A stretch of DNA of 64,000 nt from Cryptomeria japonica (GCF_030272615.1 NC_081413.1:444627038-444691037), one strand, 5' to 3'. Shown: positions 23,535 through 36,531, counted from the first letter of the stretch. Notes: generated from the sequence alone by a model not told the origin. Translations and numbers: made by a program.

Positions 23535-24280
23535 TTTAATAGTTTCCCTCCAATTTTTAAAAAATTTTAGCTCCCTCTGTATGATCAAATATTTTGATTT
23601 TCTAAATATTTAAAAGGGGTATACTTTTAACCAAAAATTAACAAAGACATCTAAGACTTGTACATCACGATGTTACAAATGAAAAAAGGAATTGAATCAA
23701 ATATAATAATTTCAAGATATTAACATCATAGGTCAGAAGACTTCAAGAGAATAGTCACCAACACCCAAGACAAAGATTAATATGTTAATGAATGCTTGGA
23801 AAACTTAATGTCTGTTGAGACTCCAAGACAATGAATGTTACTTTTATGAACGCTAATATTTGTGAAGGAAATAATATCCAAAATTTCTTAAGCTTATAAA
23901 CTTAAAACAAACATTAAGAAAATAATCAATTCCTATGCAAAAAAAAAAAATGTTTAGAGGCATAGAAAAATTTAATCTATCTTCAATCTTACCAAGTGTC
24001 ACTTTTGCACTATATTGAAAAGGGGATCAAAATTCTAGACCACTTAATAGTCCAAAAAATACATATTTATAATATTTTAAATATAAATTCCCAATGTCTT
24101 TTGAAACAAATTCTTTAAGAGAGTGATTTAAATAAATTTTTAAATACATTTGAAATTATTAAATATTAAAAATTTATAATAAAGAAAGAGGTTGCTAAGG
24201 CTGAGGTGGTTCTTATTATTGGTCCACATTGGCTCCATTTGTCTAATTTTGTTGTTGCACTACCAATCATGAATTTTAAT
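23535..24280. other. AT-rich spacer
   Basis: No gene, repeat or RNA structure is recognised. The texture is A/T-rich, with homopolymer A and short TTTAAA-type runs. Confidence 0.5.
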
Positions 24281-27200
24281 CTTGGAGAACGTGAACTACT
24301 ATTGGTATTCCTTCTCGATTAGGAATAAGAACATTTTAAGTTTTGAGCCTCCATAAATCTTTGTTAGCTTGAACACCCTCAACTTTGGTAGCAAAGTTTG
24401 TTGGGTGACCTTCGTACCAAAACAATGCTAACTCAAATATTGCTAGCTTATTCAGATTTTGCTCATTAAAACCCTTTGGGTCTAAGAGTGCATCAATTTA
24501 ATTTTGAAACTCAACCTTTGGTTCATCCATGGTGGCATCTTCTACACTATCTTTATTCTTGATTTGACATCCAATATCTTTGAATTCTTGGGCTATGTTT
24601 TCCATCATTTGGCTGGAATATTTGAGCAACTTGCTTTGTTATTTGATGTTGTGTTTGAGAAAATAATCTATCCATTTGACACTTTTTTCCATCTTATATA
24701 TCAGGTATCATTAGCATTGTCAACAATGTTCTTCATTGCAACTTTGTCCATACCCATTTCAATGATCTCTTTAAGTTCATGTTGTGTCTACAACCACACA
24801 ACTTCTTTTTTCTTTCTATTTACAATTTGATTAGTAATGCCATTGCATGCTGCAATCAAGTTTCCATACACTTTCCTCATATTACCAAAAAATGGAGTTC
24901 CTTTGGCTTTCACCCATTTGCTATACCCTTGAGTAGTTATGCCAAAGAAACTATAATTTTGTACTTTACTTATAATTTATTTTTTCTACACCAGAGTTAG
25001 GATCAAAAGAGTTATTAGATGAACTAACAGGTTGAGTAGATGGGTCCGCAATTGACTTTAGGCAGTTGGTAAATAATTTCACCAATCTTGTGGTAGTGAA
25101 TTGGAGATTGTGAGCATCTCCATATATACTTGGAGTCTCAGATCCACCATATTAATGGTTAAAATAGTGGGAGTGGCTTGACTATGCTCTTTTTATGCCA
25201 ATGGGTGTATTATTTTGATAAACAAGTCCTCAGAGCTATCATCTTCCATCAATGTAGAAGTAGTTTTTATCTTTTTGGCACTGGGAGACAATTACAATAG
25301 CTGCCCTACAATATTATTTAGTGGAAACTTCACAAGTTCAGTCTTTCTCATTATAGACAATGAATTATCCAACCAAGATGGAGAAGAGAAGAACCTAGAG
25401 TAGTTTCCAAAGATTCAAGTGTAAATTGGAGGGCTCTTTTTAGTGGGAAAGTCTTTATTTATATTCTATAAATTGAAGAGGAAATAATGGGCAGCCTTAT
25501 CTTTTTTATGAGTCTTATTAGACTATTGTAAATGTTTAGAAGAGTCTAAATCCATTATCTCAATTTATTTCTCCTATTCTCATATTTTATCTTCTCCTTT
25601 TTCTTTATCACCTTCTTTCTCCATTCCTTTATATATGTCTTCTTTTGCTGCTTTATTTCCTATTCTTGTATCCTTGGTGGACCATCTCCATAATTTTTCT
25701 TTAGAATCTTTTTTTTTCCTTCAGGTGGGTCATCTCTACCTTGACTTCCTTCCATAGAAACAATGTCTAGTAGGGGTAGGCATTTTTTAAGAAGTCTTAA
25801 TTGAGATACGATTAGCTTGGCCTCATGTATTTTGCTCCTTTTGTATAAAACTTTGAGGATTGTGTCTTCTTCTTTGTTAACCATATTTGAGTTCCTTTTA
25901 GAACAACAATAGTTCTTGTTTAAAGATTTTTGGTTCTTGCAAGATCCAGTCAATAAGAGCTATTGGCTACATAAGAATGCTAGAAGTATTGATGGGATCA
26001 ATTAGGTCTAATTCATCATCCTCTACACCATCTATGTCCCAACTCAACTAGAATGTGATAATTTACCTTAGGCTATTTCTCATCTATCCCCTCTTTCTCA
26101 CTTCATAACCATAAAAAAAATCTACCTAGTAATCTTCCATTTGTGGAATGTCATGAAATGTGGGGCCTAGGTGTAGATGATTTTTCACAAAATCCTTTTT
26201 GTTAAAGGGGAACCTATATTCATCATAACTAGAAATGTTGTATTTAAGAAAGTCCCTTTTAATGTTAAGGGAATATGATTGGGACTTACATATGTAATTT
26301 CCAAGTCCAATAGTAAATTGAATCATTATTTTATTCCTTTTAGCACATCTCTCATCCACCTCTAAGACTTGTCTACAAATCTCTATCTAAACAAACTTAC
26401 CTTCAACATACTTTGGTATTTTGTAAGGAAATCCATCAAAACCTCCTACCCTATTGTAGGTGAACATTTGGAATTATATAAAATTACTCCCATAATGATT
26501 AATCAGTACAATAGATAGGATAATTTTTTTGGCATAGATCCTCGTGTATCTCTATGACCAGTCTCATTGTAAACACAACATTCACCCTCTTGAAATTGGA
26601 GTAACTCTTCTCTAACTACAAGCTGGAATAATAATTGTAGATACAAATTTTATTGGCATGCTACTCAACATGTCTAAGCCCAAGCCATGGCCTTATGTAT
26701 GCTAGTGCCGAGAATAAATAATAAGACATGTACAAATATTTGTTAAGAGAAAAATTAGAATTCATGTCCAGAGTGGAGCCTATCACTAATGAGGCTAACC
26801 TAATCTAGTTATCATTGCCCTATGTATATTATTTGCACAAAGAAAAATATCCAATCCTCAAAATTATGGGCATTCATATTTCCCCTCAACCTATGCAAAA
26901 GTATTATGATATCATATATTTATCCCTTGAAGTGAGACATGTGTATGGTTTTAGGTTGTTGGAATTTGCCTTTCTTTGGCATTGCAAACCATTTGTAGGC
27001 AATATAGATTGTGTAATGTCCCTTATCTCAACTAAAATGTGAGTATGAGGTTGCAAAATCCTAGTTTGCATACACATCTCTTTAAGGTGGCCTAAACACC
27101 CACTAATTGTGGCTTTATCCAAAGAGGATAACACTTTGTTATCATTTGTTTTCATCTCTCTAGTGTTTGGGTCATATCTATTTATGCATCCAAGTACCAA

Positions 27201-27650
27201 TTTTATGTAATTTACTATGATCAAAAAGGTGTCAATTTCAAGTAAACCACTTTTCGTCAAACTTTGTGTAATTAGGTGTCAGTTCAGGCTATTAACCCTC
27301 TCCCAAAAGTCCACTAAGTTTATGTGTCCTAGTATGTTATCCCCATTTTTTAAGTATTGTTCTTTCTAGAATAGATAAAGGCTCATAAACCAAATATCTA
27401 TACTTCATTTCCACCAGCTTTAGTTCAAAAATAGTAACTTTATTTTTGAAATTTTTTTGTTAGCATATCCCTTTGTTTTTCCTAATTTTTCTCTGAGAAT
27501 TACTTGGAAAATTGCACCAAAATGGGCATAGGATTGTCTTCTAAGTAATTGGGAATGTATACGTATTTTATGGACAATGATGCAAGAATCATTTGTTCTA
27601 ACCTGACCATGATACTCTACTTTAATTCCACTTCTTGTGCTCTCCAAACC
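24280..27650 (-). pseudogene. Decayed minus-strand coding region of unknown retroelement type
   Basis: Minus-strand translation gives long stretches that read like protein between point stops. Examples are a segment with GTPFFGNMRKVYGNLIAACNGI (about 24810-24910), an acidic DDELDLIDPINTSS segment near 26.0 kb, and open pieces at 25660-25953, 26126-26359, 26904-27260 and 27420-27647. The general sequence is globular N-terminal part, acidic/basic linker, then helical tail, loosely recalling ORF2/ORF3. No family is recognised. It may belong with the Gypsy remnant upstream on the same strand (28.7-29.7 kb) or be independent. Confidence 0.3.
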
Positions 27651-28690
27651 TTTTTATGGATATTGATTTTAATTTACTTTGAAATAAGTAAATTAGGTCT
27701 CCTAATATTTCTTGTGCCAGGAAATTTATTCTACTAACCTTGGCTCTAATAACCATTAATACAAGGGTGCTTGGTGTCAATTTAAAATTTTTATTTTGGA
27801 TGAATGGGCAGAAAGTTTTAATTAGGTTTTCAAAACCCTATCAGAGGTTAACAAAGGTTTCAAAACATTTATCATTTTCCATCTTACTTATTCTTCTTTT
27901 CACTATTTCCTTCACCTTTGAGAAGCTTTAAAAACTCAAGAGTCTTGAATCACATGTTGGCTACTGAAAAGTTTGTTGAAACATTATCGACATTCAACAA
28001 GGTTGTCACAACCTCTAAGTCTCACTTTTGAACACTTTCATTTTCTTTTATTAATTCATTCTTTATTTCTCTTTTCTTTTTTACCTTTTCTATCTTTTCA
28101 CCAATGTTTCTTTTTGGTTTTGAGTTTCCTGTCGGATCCCAACAAGGTTGTGAAAAAATTTTTACATCTTCAAATGAGTTTCAAAACCCTTTATTTTTGT
28201 TTCCTTTGAAGAAAACTATTTCCTTTTCATTTTTTGAAGCTTCATCTTTTGAGAGAAAGAAATCTTTCAAAAAAAATTAGGTTGTAAAAACCTCGATCAC
28301 TTCTGACGAGTTTGTTGCAACTTAACTTATGATGAGTGCATAAGAGAGGAAGGACCTTTTGAACTTTTTGAACAACTTTGAAAGGATAAAGGACTTGTCA
28401 AGCCTAGGAAAGATTGTGAGAACCCTTTTGGTCCCTGATATGAGTTTTGAAACCACAGTTGGAGACCAATGGAAAAGACTTAAACTTTAAAATCAAAAGC
28501 ATCATAGCTTTCTAGTCATAACCTCATCAAAGATCCAGTGGGTTGTGAGGACCCCATTTGAGCCTAATGGTGGTTTTAAAACTAAGGATAAAACTTGACT
28601 AAACATAAAATGGATAAGTGCTAGAGATTTGCAAAGGGTTTTTCGATAAAATGTCATCTCTTAAAGACTCTTTTAGGCTTATAAATATTA
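27651..28690. other. Unassigned interval with recurring GGTTGT(G/A)A...CC words
   Basis: No coding signal is seen. Variants of 'aggttgtgaaaacc' recur (near 28000, 28145, 28280, 28420, 28545), suggesting an old, diverged short repeat or part of an LTR. Boundaries are not visible. Confidence 0.25.
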
Positions 28691-29690
28691 ATTTAGTTAA
28701 TTATTGATAAAAATGATGTTTTTTAAAAATGGGGGCTCAAGACAATGACAATGAAATGAAATCAACATTGTTGCAATTTGTATTAATAAATTATTATCTT
28801 CATCCTCATCCTCTTCAATTAAATATTTAAATCCATTAATGAAACAGTTGGTAGTGTTATTACATGCCTTTTCATCTTCCTTACTCAAGGGCTTCAACTT
28901 TTGATGTACTCCATCCTTTGTTAAGGTATATATGTTTACATACGTGTCATGTATTGCATGCCTATCAAACTATCATGGTTTTCCTAGTAACATGTGATAA
29001 ACATCCACAAAGATTATATCACATAAAAATTCATCATGTTGATCTCCAATCTTAATTGTCACAAAATATTTTTTATTTATCAAAATCTTATGACCATCTT
29101 GCAATAAAGGAATCCTATATGTATGTTGGTGCCTTCTTATTTCCAAGTACAACTTTATTCACCATTGCTTCCAAAAAAAGATTGTTAGTACTACCACCAT
29201 CAATAATAACATTGCATACTTTACCTTCACATTTACATCTTGTTCAAAATAAATTTTTCCTTTGAGATGATTATTTTCCCTTGTTCATTAGGGATTTTCT
29301 TGTAACAAGTAATTTTCCACTCTTTACATCTTTTGAATGTGAAGTTGAGCATATTAATCAACATGTACAATTTGAGAATTGCTTCTAGTATTCTCTTTGT
29401 CTTTCCTAGTTTTGGGAACTCATAATCTCTATGTCCTTCTTCTCCACATCTAAAAAAAGTTATTTTGTAATTTCCTCTTCCAAATTCTCTACTAGAACTT
29501 ACTCTTCCTATATAATTTTGGTCACGGGGATGGTGAATTCCTCTTGAATACCTGTTCACAATCTACTAATATATCATCCTATCTTCTAATTAATAGCCTC
29601 AAAATGTCTTGTTTAGATCAAAACTCTATGATTTTCTTCAATGCAATCCTTCATAGACTTTCCTCCTTGTTTTTTCTGATGTTGAGATGA
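28690..29690 (-). pseudogene. Gypsy gag C-terminus and aspartic protease remnant
   Basis: On the minus strand a Gly/Arg-rich gag tail leads to a knuckle-like FFRCGEEGHRDYEF (about 29423-29465) in which the first and last Cys of the CCHC are Phe. Further on is IIDGGSTNNL (about 29180-29210), the active-site region of retroviral-type aspartic proteases (DGG rather than the usual DSG or DTG). Then come LLQDGHKI, IGDQHDEFLCDII and HMLLGKP (about 28990-29130), in order for Gypsy protease. The reading needs frameshifts, and there is no RT or integrase downstream. Confidence 0.6.
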
Positions 29691-29759
29691 GTCTCTATTA
29701 TGATCTTTCTTATTATCAGTTGAAGGTCTTTATTTTTTCTACTCTTGTCTACTCCAATG

Positions 29760-29910
29760 TATCTTCTATTGAGGTGGAGTACTCTCCTATGAAGGTGGAG
29801 ATCTTTCTTGTGGGTTGGGTTGAGGGTTTGGTTCTTTATGAACCATTTTGCTCTTGTACTTATCCTATAGAGGTGGATTCCTCTCCTATTGAGGTGGAGA
29901 CTATTTGTTG
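29760..29910 (+). repeat. Short recurring CCTATTGAGGTGGAG motif, split by copy C
   Basis: Variants of tctcctattgaggtggag occur near 29764, 29787, 29866 and 29884, and again at about 36592-36608 beyond copy C. Copy C is therefore inserted within a short degenerate repeat. In one frame it encodes an SPIEVE-like peptide repeat. Origin unknown. Confidence 0.5.
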
Positions 29911-29922
29911 CTACCCTATTTT

Positions 29923-30720
29923 TGTTAGGATTCCCACAGATACTGAGAGGGGGGGTAAATCAGTAACTAACTGATTAATAGATTTTCTTGATTTAAAACA
30001 TGCAGAGCATATTAATATAGTGTACCGGTAAGCAAAAAGTAATGCAATAAAAAGAGATAAAAAGAACCACATGAAAAACACACCATAACACAAGGATTTA
30101 ACTAGGAAACCCAGTGTGGGAAAAACCTCAGTGGGATTTGTGACCACAATATTCACTTACTAGCAAATAAGAGAATATTACTACTACAAGAGGGGCCTGC
30201 ACATGCAGGAAGCCCAATTGCCTAGAGCTCACTGCTCAAATACAAAATAGGAAGTCTCACTGACTTACAAAATGGATTATATAAATCCAGTGTCTTGTAC
30301 TACTTCAAAATAGCATCTATAATGCTAGATCCAGTACCGGTTTCTACTCTGCTTCATAAACCCTTAACCTATAATTCGCATAATAGGTCTGCCTTATTTT
30401 GCCTAATTACATTCCTTTTACTTACACAAAATGTTCTACAATGACCTCTCTTATAGAAGAGTCATTTTACAACTTGCCAAGTTGGCTTACAATGATTTTA
30501 CAAATAATAAACAAAATATATTACAACAAAAATCGTGTTGGCCTCTGTGTCGGTATGCTTCCATTCACTGTCAGTGCCAGTGACCTGAGTTCTGGTGTAG
30601 AGTCTGATCTTTCTAGTGCTGGTGGAATGCCTTGCCGGTGTCATAGGATTGTAAGTTTGTCATCAATGACAAAACCTTCAATCACCTACAATGTCTCATT
30701 GGAGTATGCATATGCCAACA
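29923..30720 (-). repeat. 3' LTR of copy C
   Basis: In element orientation it runs from TGTTGGCATATG to AATCCTAACA (798 bp). It is highly similar and colinear to the repeat at 35723-36526. Confidence 0.9.
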
Positions 30721-30744
30721 ATCTCCCCCTTTGGCATTGATGGC
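30721..30744 (-). other. Polypurine tract of copy C
   Basis: The complement reads gccatcaatgccaaagg followed by gggagat directly before the LTR start. This is the same site as in A and B, and one base different from the Copia element. Confidence 0.8.
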
Positions 30745-30928
30745 TACACTCATGAGAAAATTCCAAAACTTGTAATCCAAAAATTGTGTACAAAAATATT
30801 ACCAAAAATATGTGAGCTCCCCCTGAGCAGATAAGTATTTTGTTGATTATTTTCTCATACTACTACTCCCCCTTTGTCATCAATGACAAAGGTTGTCAAG
30901 GTGTCAATAGAGTTGTAGTTTTTCTGTC

Positions 30929-33900
30929 TCAACCTTCTAACTGGGTGGTTAGAATTTGAAAAAGATCCGCCAAAACCAAATTTATGTTATCCATAAACTT
31001 CTTATTGTCTTTTATTGCTGCCTCTATTCTTTGAACTATACCGGTGAGGTGTTGCATATGCTCTACCAGTGTTTTCTGTCCTTGTACTAATGCCTCAGAT
31101 ATTTCCTTCCTCAAGGATGCTAGATAGTCCAGTCTTGGACTTAGTCTTAGTCTCAGATTTTTAGCCTTGTTTATTATTCTCTCCTTTTCTCTCTCTATCT
31201 TCAGTAACTCTTCCTCAAAACCTGTTATCTTTTGCTCAGAAACTAATAATGTATCAGGTGAATTAACAAAATTGTCAGCAAGTTTATTTATTTCTTCTTG
31301 TACCTTGCTCATTTTCTTATCTATGTCAACTGTTAAAAAGTTTGTCTTGCAAGTATCTTTGTATAGAGTTTTAAATTATTTCAATGAGTTGCATAGTTCC
31401 AGTAGAAGTGTGTCAAATTCCCTAGTACACTTCTTTATTTGATCATCAAAGAATTTTTGTTTTTCAATTTCCAACCTATCTTTGAATGCTTCTTCCTTTA
31501 CTTGTTCAATTGTCACTGTGTTGTCAGTAATATACTTCGACAAAGTGTCAAGTTGACTCAAAGAATCCTTATTATCTATGTTGCATTTTGGAGATATCAT
31601 CTTCAAAATTGGGATTGTGTCATCTATAGCTTTATAAGCTTGTGAACTGCAATCAGTTATTTTCTTCAAAGAATCTAAAAGAACTTCAGTTACATTGGTT
31701 GATTTGTAATCTATTGAGGAGGAACCAACATTTTGAATTCCTCTAGTGGAGGAAGTAACCATGCTTGTAGTGACCTCTGGTAGGTCAGTCTATGTTTCCA
31801 TTTCCTTAAGCAAGGGTTTTTGTTTCTCTCCTGTTGCCGGTGGCACTGTTTCCACATGAACCTGTTCCTATTCTGGGGCCTGTTTCTTTGTTTGTCTCTC
31901 TATCTGTTGATCTGTTTCAGTCTCTGTTGGAGTCTCTATCTGTTTCCCTGTGCTATCATCTTCCACTTTTCCTTCAGTGTTATCAATGTTGTCAGTTGCT
32001 GGTGGCTCACTAGCCATATTTGTGTTACCAGTTGTGTCTTTATCTACCACAATGTTGACCTTTTGAGTATCAACATCAACTATGTATAGTATCTCTGAAT
32101 TAGGTTAGTATCCTCTTGTGATACATCCATACTGTCATCTATCGGTTGGTCTTCTGTTGTTGTTACCGGTGGAGTAATCAGAGACGGTGTGGATAAGTTA
32201 TCTTTTATTTTGATACTAGGAGGTCCACCAACCTTTCCTTTACCCTTATCTTTGTCCTTTTGATAGACTTTGATAGGCTTGGGGTTCCTGTACTCTTCCT
32301 GCTTTTCCTTCTCCACAAGGAATATATCCCATCCATTTTCTATTACCTCTTTTACTCTTCCTGCCATTAGTGCAATATGTCGGTGTGCAGTAGAGAATAC
32401 TGACTAGTTGGCCTTTGCAATTAGATCATCTATTTCTTTTGGAGAGTTAACTGGGTAGACAACAAGTAATTTTTCAATTTTGATTTTCTTGTCAAATTCT
32501 ACAATAGATTGTCTTCTTTCTCCTAGTCTCTTGAATAATTCATCTGGTAGTTCATCTACAACTTGCATAAAAAACTTCTTATAGATATCCAGGTGTAAAA
32601 TGACACTGTTTTCAACTTGCTCTTTCTCATCTGCTGATAGTGTATCATATAATTTTTCTATGTTCTTGATTTTTCCTTCTTCTATGATTTCATCCAATAG
32701 TCTATCAATCAGAGAAATATTTTGTTAAGTCCTTTTCTTCTTAGGTGTTAGCTTTTTCTTTGGGGTTGTCTTCTTTACCGGAGATCTCACTGTCTATTGT
32801 TTTTGTCTAGTTCTTCTAGGCGAGGGTGTGGATACTGGTGAAGGTTGTCTTTTCCTTACAACTCTTTTGAATTCAGCTGGCATGTCACTCTTTGAAGAAG
32901 TTGCTACCGGTGAAAGGTGAGTTTTTGGTTGTTGAGCATGTAACTTATCTTCAGTGATACCGGTTTGTTTTAGTACATCTTCTTTTATAGCCTTAGCCTA
33001 CCTTGAACCTCTTCTCACAGTTGCTTCTACTTTCTTTACTCTCTTCTTAGATTGAATTTGTCTTTCAATGGTCTCAGCACTACCAAATACCTCTTCCTTA
33101 GGTTCATTTGGTGCTTCCAGAAGGGCTTTAGCATATGTTTCAATGATGTGGTCATCAGTCTCATAACCCATTTCAGTAACCCAAATTGTTCTTGGGATAA
33201 CTGCTTCCATCCAGATCTCATCCTTTTTAATCACAAAACATATATCATCTTTGTATTTGTTAACAATTTCCTGTGACAGTCTAACTCTTTTGTTCATTAT
33301 GGCCTTTAGTGCTTGAAATACTTATCAATATTCTTTTGTTTGCTTTCAACCATGTTGTTGAACAAGTCTGATAACTATTTTGCTACTGGTATGTCAAATC
33401 CAAGGTTCTTGATACCTATACTGGGCACCTGTTTGGTTATGTGTAGCATTAAGCATACAAGTAAGTTACCAAATCTAAATGTTCCTTTCTTATCCTTCTT
33501 GATCTTCCCTAAATTGTCAATCAATTCATCTTTTAACCATTTACATACATCAATTTTTACATTATCCTTAACCATATCATGTGCACTTTTTATGCATAAA
33601 CTGGAAACTGAGTTAAGTCGGTTTGCATGTGTTGCTTTGTAACCTAAACTCATGCTAACAAATCTCACATTTATGTTGGTCACATCATTAAACCTTAGAG
33701 ACCTTTTGTTAGATGTTGCACCAGTTAGGTTCATTACCAGGTCATTTGAGACCTTCTTTGTCTTGTCTGGTATGTTACCAGTGGAAGGTAACCCTGTTAT
33801 AGCTTTCATAGCTTCCTTGGTAATTTTGTGGATTGAATCTAGCTAGAAAAATTCTCCATGTACCATACTCAATACTATCCTTATCACTTCCTTGGGGAAT

Positions 33901-34217
33901 TCTGGAATGCAGACGATCTCAATGAATCCTAGGGTTTCAACAATTTTGTGTTCAGGTTTTACATTTCCGTAGTCATCACAGATAATAGATTTGTACATGT
34001 TTTCGATTTCTTCATCTCCTAATTCTTCTATATGGCAATGGATATAAATTCTAGGGTCTTCTGCAAAAACAACTCCTTTGGGAATTTGGGAAAAAGCACC
34101 TACATTGTAATCCTTTTTACCTATCTCGGGAACTAGATGAAATACGGGCCTAGGGCATTTGATTACCTTGACCACAGTAGGGTTTTCTATGAATTCGGGT
34201 ATAGAAGAGGATGCCAT
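30929..34217 (-). pseudogene. ORF2 of unknown function, copy C
   Basis: Starts at 34217 with MASSSIPEF, matching copy B. The globular part (34217-33375) includes WLKDELIDNLGK and GNLLVCLMLHITK. The middle block (32404-32697) has ENSVILHLDIYKKFFMQVVD. A Lys/Gly/Pro linker, a Thr/Glu/Gln spacer and a C-terminal coiled coil (31762-30929) follow. TAG stops at 33843-33845 (Trp in B), about 33372-33374 (Gln in B) and about 32995-32997 (Gln in B); a TAG at 32794-32796 is shared with B. Frames change near 33.3 kb and 32.06 kb. It has a segment of about 50 codons after the MAGRV motif (about 32200-32360) that B lacks. No known catalytic motif. Confidence 0.75.
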
Positions 34218-34518
34218 GATTATAAATACCTTTTTCTACCTTTGGAAGGATTGATTGCTGAAATGCTTGCCTCTTTGCTCGAAATGCCTTAGCTCTGGAA
34301 ATTTCATGCTCTTCAAATATTTGAATGCTCGGTGAAGTAAAATGGAGCCAAAAACATTAATTTATAATGTCAATTTTCCAACTACCACATTTAATGCATG
34401 TCGGTTAAATAATCACTTAACATAACTGCTGGTATAGAAGTAAATTCAACTTCTTACCATCAACCAAGGGAATAATAGCATATGTCTCATTGATTGCCAA
34501 ACCCTCAAATAAATTTAT

Positions 34519-35667
34519 TCAATTTGATGAAGAGACTCCTGTCGGTGGAGTGCTACTCTGTTCTGCCAATGGAGTGTTGCTTGGTTCTACTGGTGGAGGA
34601 GTATTCCCAACACCATTCAGTTCTGATTTCCTAGTCCATTGTTTTGAGAATTCCTGCTTAACTTCTTCAACTTTTTCTTTTCCTTTCAAACTAGAACCTT
34701 TGTTGTCTACCGGTGGTGCCTTAGTTCTGCAGAATTTTGCAATATGTCCAATCTTGTTACAAGCATAACAGATCACATTATTTCTCTGAATAGCCTTTCC
34801 ATAACCTATGCTGGTTTGTGTTCTACATTGATTAGATAAGTGTCCAAATCTTCCACAAACATAACATCTCACATTCATTCTGCAATTCTCATAGTTATGA
34901 CCAACTTTGTTGCATTTTGAACATTGACCGGTGGATGCATTGGTATTCTCATAGTTTCTAGATCTACATTCATTTTCTCTATGACCATACTTATTATAGT
35001 TAAAGCATTTTCCATTGAATTTATAAGTAGGTTGTCTTACCTGTTTGCTATGATCCTATGTGTTTGCACTACCAGAGCTTTCACCAACTTCAAAGTCAAT
35101 TCCACAAGTGTCACCTTTAGGTTTTTGATTCTTCAACAAGTTACCAAGTTCTTCTGAGCTTTTCTTGAATTTCTCTTTATGTTGATTTGCAATATCTAGT
35201 TCTCTTTCTAAGACTTCTTTCTGCCTCATTAGTTCATTTGAGTCATTCCGAGTGTGCATCAGATCTATCTTCAACAAATAATTTTCATAGCTAAGTCTTG
35301 TGTTCTCATTTGCAGCATCACTTAGTCTTCTAGTCAAATCTTCTTCATTCTTCTTTCTATCTTCAATTTCTTTACAAAATCTCATAGTCATATCCTACAT
35401 CTCATTCTTTGTTGTCATGTTCTCTTCCTTCAGCTTGTTTATCATATCATTAAGAGTTTCTTTTTCATCATTCTCATTTTGCATCTTTTCACAAAGTTCT
35501 CTTCTCTTGTTTCTTGAAATAGTAAGATTTTCTTGAATTACTTGAATAATATCCTGAGCAGCCTTTAGATCATCTTCAAGTTTGATATTTTTCAATTCTT
35601 CTACATCATAGTCTAAGAGAGTTGCTTCAAGTTGCTTCATCAAGTTTTCCATCTCTACCGGTGTCAA
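34519..35667 (-). pseudogene. Gag-like coiled-coil protein with four CCHC knuckles, copy C
   Basis: One frame runs from 35667 to 34519 (about 380 codons), broken only by TAG at 35392-35394 (Gln in copy B) and at about 35053-35055. The N-terminal 200 residues are a heptad-rich coiled coil. Four knuckles follow: CFNYNKYGHRENEC (second Cys is Tyr), CSKCNKVGHNYENC, CYVCGRFGHLSNQC and CYACNKIGHIAKFC. The tail is Lys/Glu then Pro/Thr/Ser-rich. This is the best-preserved gag in the family and likely the RNA-packaging protein. Confidence 0.8.
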
Positions 35668-35707
35668 ATCTTCCTCAAGCTGTTAGGTTTCTGAAAATAG
35701 AGGACTA

Positions 35708-35722
35708 GGCTCTGATACCAAT
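35708..35722 (-). other. Primer-binding site of copy C
   Basis: The complement reads ATTGGTATCAGAGCC directly after the 5' LTR, identical to copy B and to the Copia element. Confidence 0.9.
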
Positions 35723-36526
35723 TGTTAGCATTCCCACAGATACTGAGAGGGGGGGGTGAATCAATATCTAACCAGTTAATAGATTTTCTTGATTTAAAAC
35801 ATGTAGAGCATATTAATACAGTGTACAAGTAAGTAGAAAGTAATGCAATAAATAGAGATAAAAACAACCACATGAAAAACACACCATAACACAAGGATTT
35901 AACGAGGAAATCTAGTGTGGGAAAAACCTCGATGAGATTTGTGACCCATAATATTCACTTATTGGCCAATAAGAGAATATTATTGCTAAAAGAGGGGCTT
36001 GCACATGCAGGAAGGCCAATTGCCTAGAGCTCACTTCTCAAATACAAAATAGGAAGTCTCACTGACTTACAAAATGGATTATATAAATCTAGTGTCTTGT
36101 ACTACTTCAAAATAGCATCTAAAATGCTAGATCCAGTACTGGTTTTTGCTCTACTTCTTACATAAACCCTTAACCTATAATTCGCATAATAGGTTTGCCT
36201 TATTTCGCCTAATTACATTCCTCTTACTTACACAAAATGTTCTACAATGACCTCTCTTATATAAGAGTCATTTTACAACTTGCCAAGTCAGCTTACAATG
36301 ATTTTACAAATAATAAACAAAATATGTTACAACAAAAATCTTGTTAGCCTCTGTGCCGGTATGCTTCCTTTCACTGTTGGTGCCGGTGACCTGAGTTCCG
36401 GTGTAGAGTCTGATCTTGCTAGTGTCGATGGAATGCCTTACTAGTGTCATAGGATTGTAAGGTTGCCATCAATGACAAAACCTTCAATCACCTACAATGT
36501 CTCATTGGAATGTGCATATGCCAACA
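35723..36526 (-). repeat. 5' LTR of copy C
   Basis: In element orientation it runs from TGTTGGCATATG to GAATGCTAACA (804 bp), paired with 29923-30720. A G-run in plus orientation (35749-35755) marks the C-rich tract near its end. Confidence 0.9.
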
Positions 36527-36531
36527 ATTTT

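Larger units (their letters stand above)
29923..36526 (-). mobile_element. Non-autonomous LTR element, copy C (gag-like + ORF2, no pol)
   Basis: A complete minus-strand element of 6604 bp flanked by a perfect 5-bp duplication ATTTT (29918-29922 and 36527-36531). It has LTRs of 798 and 804 bp, a tRNA-Met-type primer site, gag-like and ORF2 genes in the same order as copy B, and a polypurine tract. Nothing resembling protease, integrase, RT or RNase H lies inside. The perfect TSD shows an integrase made this insertion, so the enzyme came from elsewhere. Confidence 0.9.

Noticed and set aside
12802-36526. Hidden RT or integrase in copies B or C
   Set aside because: I searched the translations for YVDD/FADD, DSG, HHCC and TDxGxEF-type motifs and found none between the LTRs on either strand.
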